Shown: in pieces, positions 53,307 through 62,285 of the stretch
Layout of the letters: every line of letters begins with the position of its first letter
How positions within the stretch are numbered: position 1 is the first letter of the stretch
Assembly (NCBI GenBank): GCA_002448235.1
Contig: DIXF01000011.1
Coordinates: forward strand, 248,001-312,000
Source of the DNA: Syntrophaceae bacterium UBA6087
GTDB taxonomy: Bacteria; Desulfobacterota; Desulfomonilia; UBA1062
Length of the DNA: 64,000 bases
Direction: 5' to 3'
The notes under the pieces: model-generated
What the model saw: only the letters and a program-made list of their open reading frames with translations
Database searches by the model: none
Told to the model about the DNA's origin: nothing
Position numbers and translations under genes: made by a program

Positions 53307-54176
53307 ATGCAGAAGAAACATATCGCTGTTGTGATCGCATTGGCTGCAGTGCTCTTGGCAGGCCGGGCGAATATTGATGCTTCGGCAGGTCCGGCGATCA
53401 GAGACGTTGTGCACGGGACGAAAGTCGATCCGACGTTCCAGCCCCGGCTGGGGACGTATCATTATACGATCGAGCTTAACGGAATAAATATCGGCGGGGC
53501 GTCCATTACCGTCGGCCGCGAAAAAGATTTGTATTTGATGAACTTCGCTGCCAGGACGAACGAGACGATCGATCGCGTCTATAGAGTGCGGTACAGCGGC
53601 ATGAGCACCATGGACCCCGATCCTTTGTCCCCGGTGGAGACAAAGATATCACAGAAGGTAAGGTCCACGGATAAGGACATATCCATTTCTTTCCAGGGAA
53701 ACGGTATGATCAGGGCAACCGAAGAAGAGTCAAAAGGCGGCAAGCCGGTTGATAATGACGTACGGCAAGTCTGGACCGAGAGCCTCACCCTCGACCCGTT
53801 CTCGGCTACGTACCTGATACGTGGTTTTGAATGGGACGTGGGAACCCGGCATACGATCAATATCTTCAATGGAAAGCGTATCTATGAATGGAACCTCACG
53901 TGCGAAGAAACTGCAGTTGTCGAAATTGCAGGGTTGAAACGCCCGGTCTGGATAATAAGCCAGACGTATAAAAGGCTGGATGACAAAGATCAGAAGGAAA
54001 AGCCCGGGGCGAAACTCTATGTCTCCGCAGACCGATTCAAGGATGTGCTGAAACTCGAGGTGGGGCGGAGCATGGGCCATTTCCTTGCTTCGCTGGACAG
54101 ATTCGAGCCTGCGCAGAGACAGGCAGAGGCACAAAGCGATGCAGGGGAAGCGAAGAAGATCGCTCACGGCCGGTGA
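53307..54176 (+). CDS. Secreted DUF3108-like protein
   Basis: 289 residues with a signal peptide (hydrophobic VVIALAAVLLA, then SA). The mature part fits DUF3108: GTYHYTIELNGINIGGASI near the start, then MDPDPLSPVETKISQKVRS and a C-terminal KLYVSADRFKDVLKLEV. DUF3108 proteins are periplasmic and structurally linked to envelope stress or polysaccharide export. The start at 53307 (MQKKH) is preferred over upstream GTG/ATG by signal-peptide length; the ribosome-binding site is weak. Confidence 0.8.
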   Translation: MQKKHIAVVIALAAVLLAGRANIDASAGPAIRDVVHGTKVDPTFQPRLGTYHYTIELNGINIGGASITVGREKDLYLMNFAARTNETIDRVYRVRYSGMSTMDPDPLSPVETKISQKVRSTDKDISISFQGNGMIRATEEESKGGKPVDNDVRQVWTESLTLDPFSATYLIRGFEWDVGTRHTINIFNGKRIYEWNLTCEETAVVEIAGLKRPVWIISQTYKRLDDKDQKEKPGAKLYVSADRFKDVLKLEVGRSMGHFLASLDRFEPAQRQAEAQSDAGEAKKIAHGR

Positions 54177-54497
54177 TGGAGGGGCGAATACCCTCCTGTG
54201 TCTGCCATGGCGTAAAACTAAAACCCGGCCCGTTATAAGCTGTATTGGAGTCGTGTGCCTTTCGCCGGCGAAATGATTTTAGGATATTTTTATTCCGACA
54301 CTTTTGTGCCCGCAGACTTCCTCCGTGCATGCGTCATGACCGCTTGCCCTTGGACCTGGTGAATGGTATATGGGCGGTGTGAAAGCCGGGTAACGGCCGG
54401 CGCTCAATCTCATCCGGCAGTTCGCCATAGGGATGTGCAGGAAGGCAAGAGGATGCGTCAGGGCAGAGATAAGCGTTCTCCTTGTATAGGGAGTACC
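54177..54497. other. Intergenic region between two secreted-protein genes
   Basis: 320 nt in which I see no credible gene, promoter or terminator. GGGAG before 54498 is the ribosome-binding site of the next gene. Confidence 0.4.
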
Positions 54498-55166
54498 ATG
54501 AATAAGATAAAATTGCATCTGGCAGCAGCGGTGACGGCTGTTGTACTGGCAGGAACGGTTCCGCTCCAGGCTTCTTTTGCCTATGAAATATCCTGGAGCA
54601 TCTTCAATAAAGATTCCGGGTACTTCGAAGAGATCCAGGGCAGCCCCCGGCGGCTCGTCGAGGAATACTGCGAGTCCGAGTTCAACGGCGTCCAGGACTT
54701 GAGGGTCAAGATTGCGAAGTTTGCCCCGAAACGGACCCCCGGCAATAAGAATGCATCTGCGGATCATACGGAGCTTCCGCGGAAGGTGATCAATTTCTAC
54801 AGCGATCCCCTTATCGTGGTCGATTCATACGAGATACGCAAGGTGATTGTCCTGGATGACCGGGACCGGGCCCAGGCAACGGTGGCTTATAAGCGCCTGG
54901 CCCATTCGTCCGGCAACGACGGCAGGAAGTATGAGATTGACCGCAACAGCCAGGATGTCGTTACCCTTACCCTGCAATACGACGGGTCACGCTGGTGGAT
55001 CATGGACCCTCCCGTACCGCGGGTTTCGAAGTGGGCGCTTATCGAATTCTCCGAACGGATCATATCGAGCATGGATAATCTCATCAGGACCGGGAGGGCG
55101 TCGGATGGGCAGAAAAAGTATTTCACAAGCAACAAGGATATCGTGGTTTTTCTCAGAAGCCTGTAG
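54498..55166 (+). CDS. Secreted protein of unknown function
   Basis: 222 residues with a signal peptide (AAAVTAVVLAGTVPLQASFA, cleaved before YEI). The mature domain has no motif I can name; it is mixed alpha/beta, with FAPKRTPGNKN and a Trp-rich turn GSRWWIMDPPVPR. GGGAG fixes the ATG; a longer frame to 54363 lacks support. Probably periplasmic. Confidence 0.72.
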   Translation: MNKIKLHLAAAVTAVVLAGTVPLQASFAYEISWSIFNKDSGYFEEIQGSPRRLVEEYCESEFNGVQDLRVKIAKFAPKRTPGNKNASADHTELPRKVINFYSDPLIVVDSYEIRKVIVLDDRDRAQATVAYKRLAHSSGNDGRKYEIDRNSQDVVTLTLQYDGSRWWIMDPPVPRVSKWALIEFSERIISSMDNLIRTGRASDGQKKYFTSNKDIVVFLRSL

Positions 55167-55235
55167 TGGGAAAGCTTCCCGTGCTGCGTTTTCAAAAAGG
55201 AAAGGCCGGGGCATGAGAGCCCCGGCCGCCAATTC

Positions 55236-56252
55236 TTAGTCGACCGATTTCGAGATCTGCAGGATCTCCATTGGCAGGTTGATGTTCAGGTCCTTCAGCG
55301 TTTTCGTATCCACCATGATCGTAAGATCCTGCTGTCTGAGGATCGGCAATGTTTCAGGCTTTGCCCCGGTTTTCAGGATCTTCACCACCTGCTGGACAGG
55401 CAGCGAGCCCATGGTCGTGAACTCCGAGCCCACATACAGGGCACCGCCGTGCAGTTTCTGGTGGATAAAACTGACAATAGGGATCTTCGCCGGCCTCGTT
55501 GCCTCGACTATATCCCTGGTGGGCTCGTTGTCTCTCATGCCGTAATAGGTGTCGAGGGGGACGATGAACGCTTGAACTCCTTTGCCCATCAGTTCCTGGA
55601 CGGCAGGTTTGATGGAGTCGCTCTTGCCGACCTGTTTGGTAACAATCGTGAGGCCCAGGCCCGGCCCTTCCTTTTTCGTCATATCGGCATGGGCTATGGC
55701 ATTATCGTCATCCGAGTGGACGATGCCGAGGGTCTTCACATGGGGGAATGCAAGTTTCACGATTCGTAAGGCGTCCTTTACATTCATGTACAGGGTGGTG
55801 CCTGTAAACCCTGGCCCCGCTTCCGTCAGGGATTTGCATCCGGCTGCCTGGGGGACGGCGACAGCGGTAAAGACCACGGGAATTCCTGCGGATATGATCG
55901 CATCCTTTCCATACTTCGTTGCAGGGGTGCCGATGGTCAGGACAAGGTCGGGCTTGAGTCCGGCAATCCTTGATGCCTCGCTCTTGATCCGCATGAGCAC
56001 GCCGATCTTTTTCCAGAGCCCGGCCTTTTCCACATCGAAATCAATGATGGTGCGGTTGATGGTCAGGTTCTTGCCTTTTGCCAGACCGTTCTTCTCCAGC
56101 TCCTTTATGAAGGTGTCATAGATAGTCTGGAACGGGGCGACAGTCGCCACCTGCAGGACTTCTATTCTGTACGTTTTCTCCTCTGCGAAACCCGGCATGG
56201 CGATTGCCAGACACAGCATTATGCATGCGATGACCTTTATCATTCGTTCCAT
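55236..56252 (-). CDS. Orphan ABC-type substrate-binding protein (TrpX/DUF534 family)
   Basis: 338 residues with a signal peptide (MERMIKVIACIMLCLAIAMP, then FAEE). The domain matches the ABC substrate-binding family that includes TrpX: QTIYDTFIKELEKNG, IDFDVEK, DLVLTIGTPATKYGKDAI and GVQAFIVPLDTYYGMRDNEP. No permease or ATPase gene is adjacent, so it may sense rather than transport. It follows the membrane-anchored AraC gene by 80 nt on the same strand. Confidence 0.87.
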   Translation of the reverse strand: MERMIKVIACIMLCLAIAMPGFAEEKTYRIEVLQVATVAPFQTIYDTFIKELEKNGLAKGKNLTINRTIIDFDVEKAGLWKKIGVLMRIKSEASRIAGLKPDLVLTIGTPATKYGKDAIISAGIPVVFTAVAVPQAAGCKSLTEAGPGFTGTTLYMNVKDALRIVKLAFPHVKTLGIVHSDDDNAIAHADMTKKEGPGLGLTIVTKQVGKSDSIKPAVQELMGKGVQAFIVPLDTYYGMRDNEPTRDIVEATRPAKIPIVSFIHQKLHGGALYVGSEFTTMGSLPVQQVVKILKTGAKPETLPILRQQDLTIMVDTKTLKDLNINLPMEILQISKSVD

Positions 56253-56332
56253 ACATGTTCTCCTCACCAAGAGTAATTTTATCATTGATCGGTGGGCAGG
56301 TGGAAAACCTCAAGGGGAAAAGATCCTTTGTT

Positions 56333-57094
56333 CTAAAGGGAATCTCCAGAGCCTGAAGGCTTCGTTTTCAGCCGGTACTCCGAAGGAGTCATGCCCGTTG
56401 ACCTCTTGAATGTCCTGTTGAAGCTCGCCTTGGAATTGAAGCCGGAAGAGAAGGCTATATCCAGGATCAATCCGTCGGGATTATCGAGCAGCAGCTTCTT
56501 TGCCTCACAGACACGATAGGAGCTTATCAGATCGGTATAGGTGGTGTGGAGGCGGACATTCAGGAAACGTGAGAGCTGATACGGCTCAATGCCGAGCTCA
56601 TGAGCGAATGCGGCGATGGAAAGCTCCTCATTGAGATGTACCCCCTCGTTTTCAAGCTTCCGGAGGATTTCCCGGTGGAGCTCTTCCGCATCAATGGACG
56701 GAAGTACCTGCTGCCTCTGCTTCTTTGGAGGCGTACTCCCGGTGAGCTCGGGATTGGTTCGTAAAAGGTGCAGGCGCAGGAGGTGGTTCGACTTCCTGAT
56801 GATGCTTGTTGCCTGATTCGACATGGCATACTCTTCATAGAGGAACGCGTGTTCGTCTTCCGGTTCCGGAATCTCGTGGTCGATGACCAGTTCGGCCTTC
56901 TTTTGCGATGCCGGAGGAGCGGCCGCTTCCTTCTTCAGGGAGACGAGCTTGCTTTTGCCTGCCGTACTCCCGGGGCATCCGGATTCCGGGGCAGTGCGCG
57001 CCTTTTTCCGGGAGAACCGGTAGAGCCCAAGGGCTCCGGCCAGGAAACATATGATCGTGATCCCTGTAAGGGGAATAAGAATACTGTATTCCAT
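56333..57094 (-). CDS. Membrane-anchored AraC-family regulator
   Basis: 253 residues. An N-terminal transmembrane helix (7-25) is followed by a Pro/Ala/Lys-rich linker and a C-terminal AraC DNA-binding domain (FAHELGIEPYQLSRFLNVRLHTTYTDLIS and DIAFSSGFNSKASFNRTFKRSTGMTPSEYR). The anchor is uncommon for AraC proteins and would tie DNA binding to an inner-membrane or periplasmic signal. The substrate-binding protein next door is the obvious candidate partner. Confidence 0.9.
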   Translation of the reverse strand: MEYSILIPLTGITIICFLAGALGLYRFSRKKARTAPESGCPGSTAGKSKLVSLKKEAAAPPASQKKAELVIDHEIPEPEDEHAFLYEEYAMSNQATSIIRKSNHLLRLHLLRTNPELTGSTPPKKQRQQVLPSIDAEELHREILRKLENEGVHLNEELSIAAFAHELGIEPYQLSRFLNVRLHTTYTDLISSYRVCEAKKLLLDNPDGLILDIAFSSGFNSKASFNRTFKRSTGMTPSEYRLKTKPSGSGDSL

Positions 57095-57301
57095 AGCCGC
57101 TTCTCTCGGAGCGCATAATACGCCTCTTCGGGAAGAAGCACAAGACCGCTCGCTGCAAGCGTCTCACCGCGGCAGGGGCCTTGCGGCTTTCCATTCCCTC
57201 GATGACCCCCCTCCAGCCTTGCTCGTATCTGCTCGGGCTGTCAGCTCCTCGGCCGATAAGGAGATTCCTTATACTGCACTGAGCATACCGCCTCTATTTT
57301 G

Positions 57302-57724
57302 CTATGATCGCTGCAGTTCCGCATCATATTTCTTTTGCAGACCCTCCGGCGGATTGGCGGGCTTCATGGTTCCGAGATTGATAAACACTCCGCCTTGCGT
57401 AGCCGTCGCTGCATGTTTGCCGTTAACCATAAATGCCATACCGGCCGCCCAGCCCGAAGAGTCGAATTTCTCCATCCACATGCTCGCGCTCACCTGATCA
57501 TGCATCCGAATCGGCCGCTTGTACTCTATATGCGTCTGGGTGATGACAGGCACAATCAATTCCGAAATGAGTTTTTGCAGGGGATAATGAACTTCAAGGA
57601 AATGGAGCCGCAGGTCCTCCATCCAGCGTACGTAGGTGATGTTGCTGACGATGCCCATAAAATCGATGTCGTATGTCTTAACCGTAATGGGGAAATCAGA
57701 ATGAAACGGTCGGTGTTGCATCAT
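57302..57724 (-). CDS. Hot-dog-fold acyl-CoA thioesterase
   Basis: 140 residues with the 4HBT pattern (TYDIDFMGIVSNITYVRWMED), in which the Asp of DFMGIV is the catalytic residue, and the later strand THIEYKRPIRMHDQV. It would hydrolyse a small acyl-CoA. The ATG at 57724 has GGAGG-like sequence upstream (rc of the GCCTCC at 57728-57733). Monocistronic. Confidence 0.9.
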   Translation of the reverse strand: MMQHRPFHSDFPITVKTYDIDFMGIVSNITYVRWMEDLRLHFLEVHYPLQKLISELIVPVITQTHIEYKRPIRMHDQVSASMWMEKFDSSGWAAGMAFMVNGKHAATATQGGVFINLGTMKPANPPEGLQKKYDAELQRS

Positions 57725-57913
57725 AGAGCCTCCTTCAATTGTGTGGGATATCCCACATAATAGGGGAGTGATTTTCTCTGTCGCCTCAAGTTAGCATTAT
57801 GAGACCGGATGGATCATTACCTGCTGACGGGCTGAGGTAGAGGACCTTGCATCACAGGTGTTTGCCCCCCGGTGGCCGCTCACCTTTTCTTGTAATTCCA
57901 GGGAAATGCGCCT

Positions 57914-57976
57914 TGACAGGGGATCGGGGGTTTTGATATCTAACTAGATGGTTAAAGCAAATGGTTGGTTAAACCG
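57914..57976 (+). promoter_or_regulatory. Promoter and candidate operator of the cecR-ybh-like operon
   Basis: TTGACA (57914-57919) is followed after 18 nt by TATCTA (57938-57943). Overlapping and downstream are TAAC-N6-GTTA and two GGTTAAA direct repeats (57942-57976), plausible repressor sites. Confidence 0.5.
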
Positions 57977-58000
57977 TCGCATGGACCCACAGGGGGAGAG

Positions 58001-58630
58001 ATGACCATCAGGCACGGAGAGAAAAAGGGCAAGACCGTCTCGCGGATCATGGAAGCGGCAAAGGATGAGTTTGCGGACAAGGGCTTTGCCGGCGCACGGG
58101 TGGATGAGATCGCGAGGAGGGCAGGGGTAAACAAGGCTGCCCTCTATTACCATATCGGCGACAAGGATGCACTCTATGCAGCGGTCATCCATGGCGTGAT
58201 CGGGATGGCTGCGCAGAGACTCGCAGAGGATGTCGGCCTCACCGGTACGCCCGAAGAAAAGATAAAAACCTACCTCAGGACACTGATAAAGACCTTTGAC
58301 GAGAATCCCCAGGTGCCCCGCATCATGATGCGGGAGATGGCTTCCGGCGGGAAGAGTCTGCCCGGGGTTTTTTTCCAGGATCTTTTTTCGGTCCTCCAGA
58401 TTTTAAGCGGTATTATTGAGGAAGGAAAGGAGAAGGGCGTCTTTGCAGATACGTTTCCGCTTCTGCTGCACTTCATGGCGATAGGGACAACCGTTATTTA
58501 CAAAACCGTCGTGCCGGTTCTCCTTGCATCAGAGTATGCGCCCGACGAGATGAAGAAGATCGGCAGCGATGCGTCCGGCGCTGCTGCCCGGGAGATTGAA
58601 AAGCTGATCCTCAAAGCCATAGGGAAATGA
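58001..58630 (+). CDS. TetR-family regulator, CecR-like
   Basis: 209 residues. N-terminal helix-turn-helix DEIARRAGVNKAALYYHIGDKDAL; the C-terminal domain (RIMMREMASGGKSLPGVFF) matches the CecR/DUF1956 group. It heads an operon with the same order as E. coli cecR-ybhGFSR, so it is probably the local repressor. GGGGGAG precedes the ATG at 58001. Confidence 0.9.
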   Translation: MTIRHGEKKGKTVSRIMEAAKDEFADKGFAGARVDEIARRAGVNKAALYYHIGDKDALYAAVIHGVIGMAAQRLAEDVGLTGTPEEKIKTYLRTLIKTFDENPQVPRIMMREMASGGKSLPGVFFQDLFSVLQILSGIIEEGKEKGVFADTFPLLLHFMAIGTTVIYKTVVPVLLASEYAPDEMKKIGSDASGAAAREIEKLILKAIGK

Positions 58631-58660
58631 TGAACGGATAGTGACTATCCTGGGGGAATA

Positions 58661-59671
58661 ATGAAAAAGCGTATCGTTATAGTGGTTTTCATTGTGCTGC
58701 TCGTCTCCGTGAGTGCGCTCGTCTATTACGCGCAACAAAGGGCCGGCAAAGGCGAGATGTATTATTCCGGCACCATCGAGGGGACGACATCCAATCTGGC
58801 CTTCCAGGTGGCCGGACATGTAGCTGCTGTCCCTGCGCAGGAAGGCAGGTCGGTCGAGAAAGGGCAGACCCTTGCAGAGCTCGAAAGCTCGGAATTCAAG
58901 GCGCGGCTCGAAGGGGCGCAGGCGAGCCTGGACAAGGCGGTCAAGGCAAAAGAGCAGCTTCAGGACCTTCTTCGGATCTATACCGACACGCTGCCCGGAG
59001 ATGTCAAGCGGGCCCAGGCAAACGTCTCCATCGCAAAAAACACCATGCTCGACGCCCGGAGAAACGCTGAGAGATATGAGGAGCTGTTCAGGCGGGGGGT
59101 GGTCTCGGAAAAGGAATGGGACGCGGTGAGGCTCAATTCCGAGAATGCACAGGCAAAACTGAGCGAGGCCCGGGCGGGCTTGAAACAGGCGCGGGGGAAT
59201 CTCACGAAGATCGACGCGACGGAAAAAGACATCGAGTCGGCTCAGGCGCAGATCAACCTTGCAAAGGCAACGTTAAGCCAGGCCCGAATCCAGCTCGGCT
59301 ACACCAGGCTTGTCGCGCCGTATTCCGGCATCATCACGAGCAGGAACATCGAGCCCGGGGAGGTGGTCAGTCCGGGCAGAGAGGTGCTCACCCTCTCCGA
59401 TCTCTCCGTGGTCGATCTGAAGATCTTTGTGGATGAAACGGATATCGGAAAGGTCAAGCCGGGCCAGAAGGTCAATGTCGTGGTGGACACCTTTCCCGGC
59501 AAGTTCTATGCGGGGCGTGTTGCCTACATATCCCCCCAGGCGGAGTTCACCCCGAAGATTATTCAGACGAAGAAAGAACGGGTCAAGCTCGTGTACCTCG
59601 TCAAGGTATCGATCCCGAACCCCCGGCTCGAGTTGAAAACAGGGATGCCCGCAGATGCATTCCTCAAGTAG
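58661..59671 (+). CDS. HlyD-family membrane fusion protein (YbhG-like)
   Basis: 336 residues: N-terminal membrane anchor (about 5-24), first lipoyl half (AGHVAAVPAQEGRSVEKGQTLAEL), a long coiled coil (about 85-205), and second half (LVAPYSGIITSRNIEPGEVVSPG). It connects the ABC exporter to an outer-membrane channel. It starts 30 nt after the regulator and overlaps the first ATPase gene by 17 nt. Confidence 0.94.
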   Translation: MKKRIVIVVFIVLLVSVSALVYYAQQRAGKGEMYYSGTIEGTTSNLAFQVAGHVAAVPAQEGRSVEKGQTLAELESSEFKARLEGAQASLDKAVKAKEQLQDLLRIYTDTLPGDVKRAQANVSIAKNTMLDARRNAERYEELFRRGVVSEKEWDAVRLNSENAQAKLSEARAGLKQARGNLTKIDATEKDIESAQAQINLAKATLSQARIQLGYTRLVAPYSGIITSRNIEPGEVVSPGREVLTLSDLSVVDLKIFVDETDIGKVKPGQKVNVVVDTFPGKFYAGRVAYISPQAEFTPKIIQTKKERVKLVYLVKVSIPNPRLELKTGMPADAFLK

Positions 59672-60419
59672 GGGTTTCATCGAGGTCCGCAACGCCTCCA
59701 TGAGCTTCGGCAAGACCGAGGCTGTAAGGGAGGTAACCCTCGATGTGGAAAGCGGGAGCATCTTCGGCATCGTAGGCTCGGACGGCGCCGGAAAGTCGAC
59801 CCTGCTCAGGATGATCGCCGGGATGATAAAACCCTTCTCCGGCTCCATCACGGTCGGAGGGCTGGATGTCGTCGAGCAGCGGTGGAAGATAAAGCCGCTG
59901 ATCGGCTATATGCCCCAGCGCTTCGGCCTCTACCAGGATCTGACCGTGGAAGAGAACATGGATTTCTTCATGGACATCTTCGGGATCAGAGGCAAAGAGA
60001 GGGACGTGAGAAAAGAAAAGTACTTGGGCTTCTCGAACCTCCTGCCCTACCTGGACCGTCAGGCCGGCAACCTGTCGGGAGGGATGAAGCAGAAGCTCGG
60101 CCTCGCATGCGTGCTTGTACACGAGCCTTCGGGACTCATCCTCGACGAGCCTACCAACGGGGTGGATCCGGTCTCCCGACAGGAATTCTGGGACATCCTC
60201 CTGCAGATGAAGGCCTCCGGCATGACCATCGTCGTTTCCACCGCCTACCTGGATGAGGGCGAAAAATGCGACATGATCGGGCTCATGCACAAGTCCCGCC
60301 TTCTTGCGGCTGCATCGCCCTCCCGGATCAGGTCGAAGCAGGAGTCCCTTGAAGAGTCAATGATCAGGCGCATTCAGGAAGTGGACAAGGAAATCCTCCA
60401 TGACACCTTCAAACGATGA
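59655..60419 (+). CDS. ABC exporter ATPase, YbhF N-terminal half equivalent
   Basis: 254-residue nucleotide-binding protein with Walker A GSDGAGKST (41-49), signature LSGGM (140-144), Walker B LILDE (161-165). At the H-loop, His is replaced by Ala (A197, STAYLDE). Together with the next gene it corresponds to the two halves of E. coli YbhF. It overlaps both neighbours by 17-20 nt. Confidence 0.93.
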   Translation: MHSSSRGFIEVRNASMSFGKTEAVREVTLDVESGSIFGIVGSDGAGKSTLLRMIAGMIKPFSGSITVGGLDVVEQRWKIKPLIGYMPQRFGLYQDLTVEENMDFFMDIFGIRGKERDVRKEKYLGFSNLLPYLDRQAGNLSGGMKQKLGLACVLVHEPSGLILDEPTNGVDPVSRQEFWDILLQMKASGMTIVVSTAYLDEGEKCDMIGLMHKSRLLAAASPSRIRSKQESLEESMIRRIQEVDKEILHDTFKR

Positions 60420-61155
60420 TGTGATCTTCGTCAAGGATCTCGAAAAGAGATTCGGCGACTTCGTCGCCGTGAACCGGATCAGCTTCTCGGTGAAGAGAGG
60501 GGAGATATTCGGCTTTCTCGGAAGCAACGGAAGCGGCAAATCCACGACCATCCGCATGCTCTGCGGCATCATCACCCCGACCTCGGGCGAGGCGTGGGTA
60601 GCGGGGCACCACATCGTTTCGGAAGCGGAGGAGGTCAAACACTCCATCGGCTACATGTCCCAGAAATTCTCCCTCTATGAAGACCTCACGCCGTTGGAGA
60701 ACATCCGGTTTTTCCTCGGCCTCTACAGCGTGCCGGAAAGCCTGTGGGCGGAGCGTACGGAGTGGGTTCTCGATATGGCAAGAATTCAGGAGGTGAAAAA
60801 CCGCCTCACCAGAGACCTGCCCCAGGGCTGGAGGCAGAGGTTGGCGCTCGGATGCGCCCTGCTCCACAAGCCGGACATCCTTTTCCTGGATGAACCGACA
60901 TCCGGCGTTGATCCTATCACCCGCAGGCATTTCTGGGAGTTCATCCGTGAGCTGTCCGTGCAGGGCATCACGGTGTTCGTGACCACGCACTACATGGACG
61001 AGGCGCGCAACTGCGGGCGTATCGTGATGATCAATCTCGGTGATATCGTTGCCCAGGGGAGCCCTGACGAGATCGTCACATCGGTATGTCCGGACAAGCC
61101 GGATGCCGACCTGGGAGACGCCTTCGTTGCGCTTATGGCAGGGAGGAAAGAGTGA
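60400..61155 (+). CDS. ABC exporter ATPase, YbhF C-terminal half equivalent
   Basis: 251-residue ATPase with Walker A GSNGSGKST (41-49), a degenerate signature LPQGW (140-144) in place of LSGGQ, Walker B LFLDE (161-165) and a normal H-loop His (H197, TTHYMDE). It complements the first ATPase: each lacks what the other keeps, so the pair should form one consensus and one degenerate ATP site. It ends in GTGA overlap with the first permease. Confidence 0.93.
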   Translation: MTPSNDDVIFVKDLEKRFGDFVAVNRISFSVKRGEIFGFLGSNGSGKSTTIRMLCGIITPTSGEAWVAGHHIVSEAEEVKHSIGYMSQKFSLYEDLTPLENIRFFLGLYSVPESLWAERTEWVLDMARIQEVKNRLTRDLPQGWRQRLALGCALLHKPDILFLDEPTSGVDPITRRHFWEFIRELSVQGITVFVTTHYMDEARNCGRIVMINLGDIVAQGSPDEIVTSVCPDKPDADLGDAFVALMAGRKE

Positions 61156-62285
61156 CTCCCCGGAAGATAAACGCAGTCATGCGCAAAGAATTCTACCACC
61201 TCGTCCGAGATCCCCGGAGCCTCATCCTGGCATTCATCATCCCCCTGTGCCTGATCCTTTTGTTCGGCTACGCGCTGAGCCTGGACGTGAACGATGTCGA
61301 GATCGTGGTCGTGGACTACAACCGGTCCGACTTGAGCAGGGACCTGATACGGCGGCTCGATGCCTCACCCTATTTTTCCATCAGGGGATCGCTCGGAGAT
61401 GCCGGCGAAGTGAGCGATTATCTGGACCATGGGTGGGCGAGCATGGGGATCATCATTCCTTCGGATTTTGCCAAGGCGCTCAGGTCCGACCGCAGCGCCC
61501 CTGTACAGATCCTCATGGACGGCAGCGACCCCAACTTTTCGAATATCGCCAGAGGCTATATCAGCGGCTTCATGGAAGCGTACAACCAGCAGCTCCTCCT
61601 GGAGTTCCTGAACAGGAAGGGCATGGATACAATCAGTCCGCCGGTGGAGGGGCGCATACGGGTCTGGTTCAATGAAGACCTCGAAAGCAGGAAGTTCATC
61701 ATCCCGGGCCTCATCGCCATCATCATCATGATCGCAGGCGCCATGCTCACCTCGCTCGTCATCGCTCGTGAATACGAGAGCGGGACCATGGAAACCATCA
61801 AGTCGCTGCCGCTGACCGCCCTTGAGCTGCTCATCGGCAAGTCCATACCATACTTCTTCATTGCGCTTACCAATGTGCTTTTTTCCGTGCTGCTGGGCCA
61901 GGTGCTGTTCGGCGTGGTCATGAAGGCCGGTTTCGGGCTCCTGATCCTTGCTTCATCCCTCTATATTCTCGTGGCGCTCGCGCTGGGGCTCCTGATCTCC
62001 ACCATCACGAAGTCCCAGCTCCTGGCAAACCAGGGCGCTATCCTCATCACCTACCTGCCTTCGCTCATGCTCTCGAATTTCGTGTTCCCGATCACGAACA
62101 TGCCCGTGGTGCTCCAGCTTGTTACGTACGTCGTGCCCGCAAAATACTATATCAATATCTTGAGCGGCATCTACCTCAAGGACCTTGGATTGGCGTGGCT
62201 CTGGCCCGATATTGCCGTGCTGGCGTTCATGTTCGCGCTCCTGGCGGCGATCAACGTGATGCTGCTCAAGAAGGAGGGGCTGTGA
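61152..62285 (+). CDS. ABC-2-type permease (YbhS-like)
   Basis: 377 residues from a GTG start overlapping the previous stop, with GGGAGG upstream. An N-terminal helix (RSLILAFIIPLCLILLFGYA) is followed by a large periplasmic domain (about 45-175) and five C-terminal membrane helices, the ABC-2 exporter topology. The periplasmic domain includes YNRSDLSRDLIRRLD. Confidence 0.93.
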   Translation: MTPRKINAVMRKEFYHLVRDPRSLILAFIIPLCLILLFGYALSLDVNDVEIVVVDYNRSDLSRDLIRRLDASPYFSIRGSLGDAGEVSDYLDHGWASMGIIIPSDFAKALRSDRSAPVQILMDGSDPNFSNIARGYISGFMEAYNQQLLLEFLNRKGMDTISPPVEGRIRVWFNEDLESRKFIIPGLIAIIIMIAGAMLTSLVIAREYESGTMETIKSLPLTALELLIGKSIPYFFIALTNVLFSVLLGQVLFGVVMKAGFGLLILASSLYILVALALGLLISTITKSQLLANQGAILITYLPSLMLSNFVFPITNMPVVLQLVTYVVPAKYYINILSGIYLKDLGLAWLWPDIAVLAFMFALLAAINVMLLKKEGL

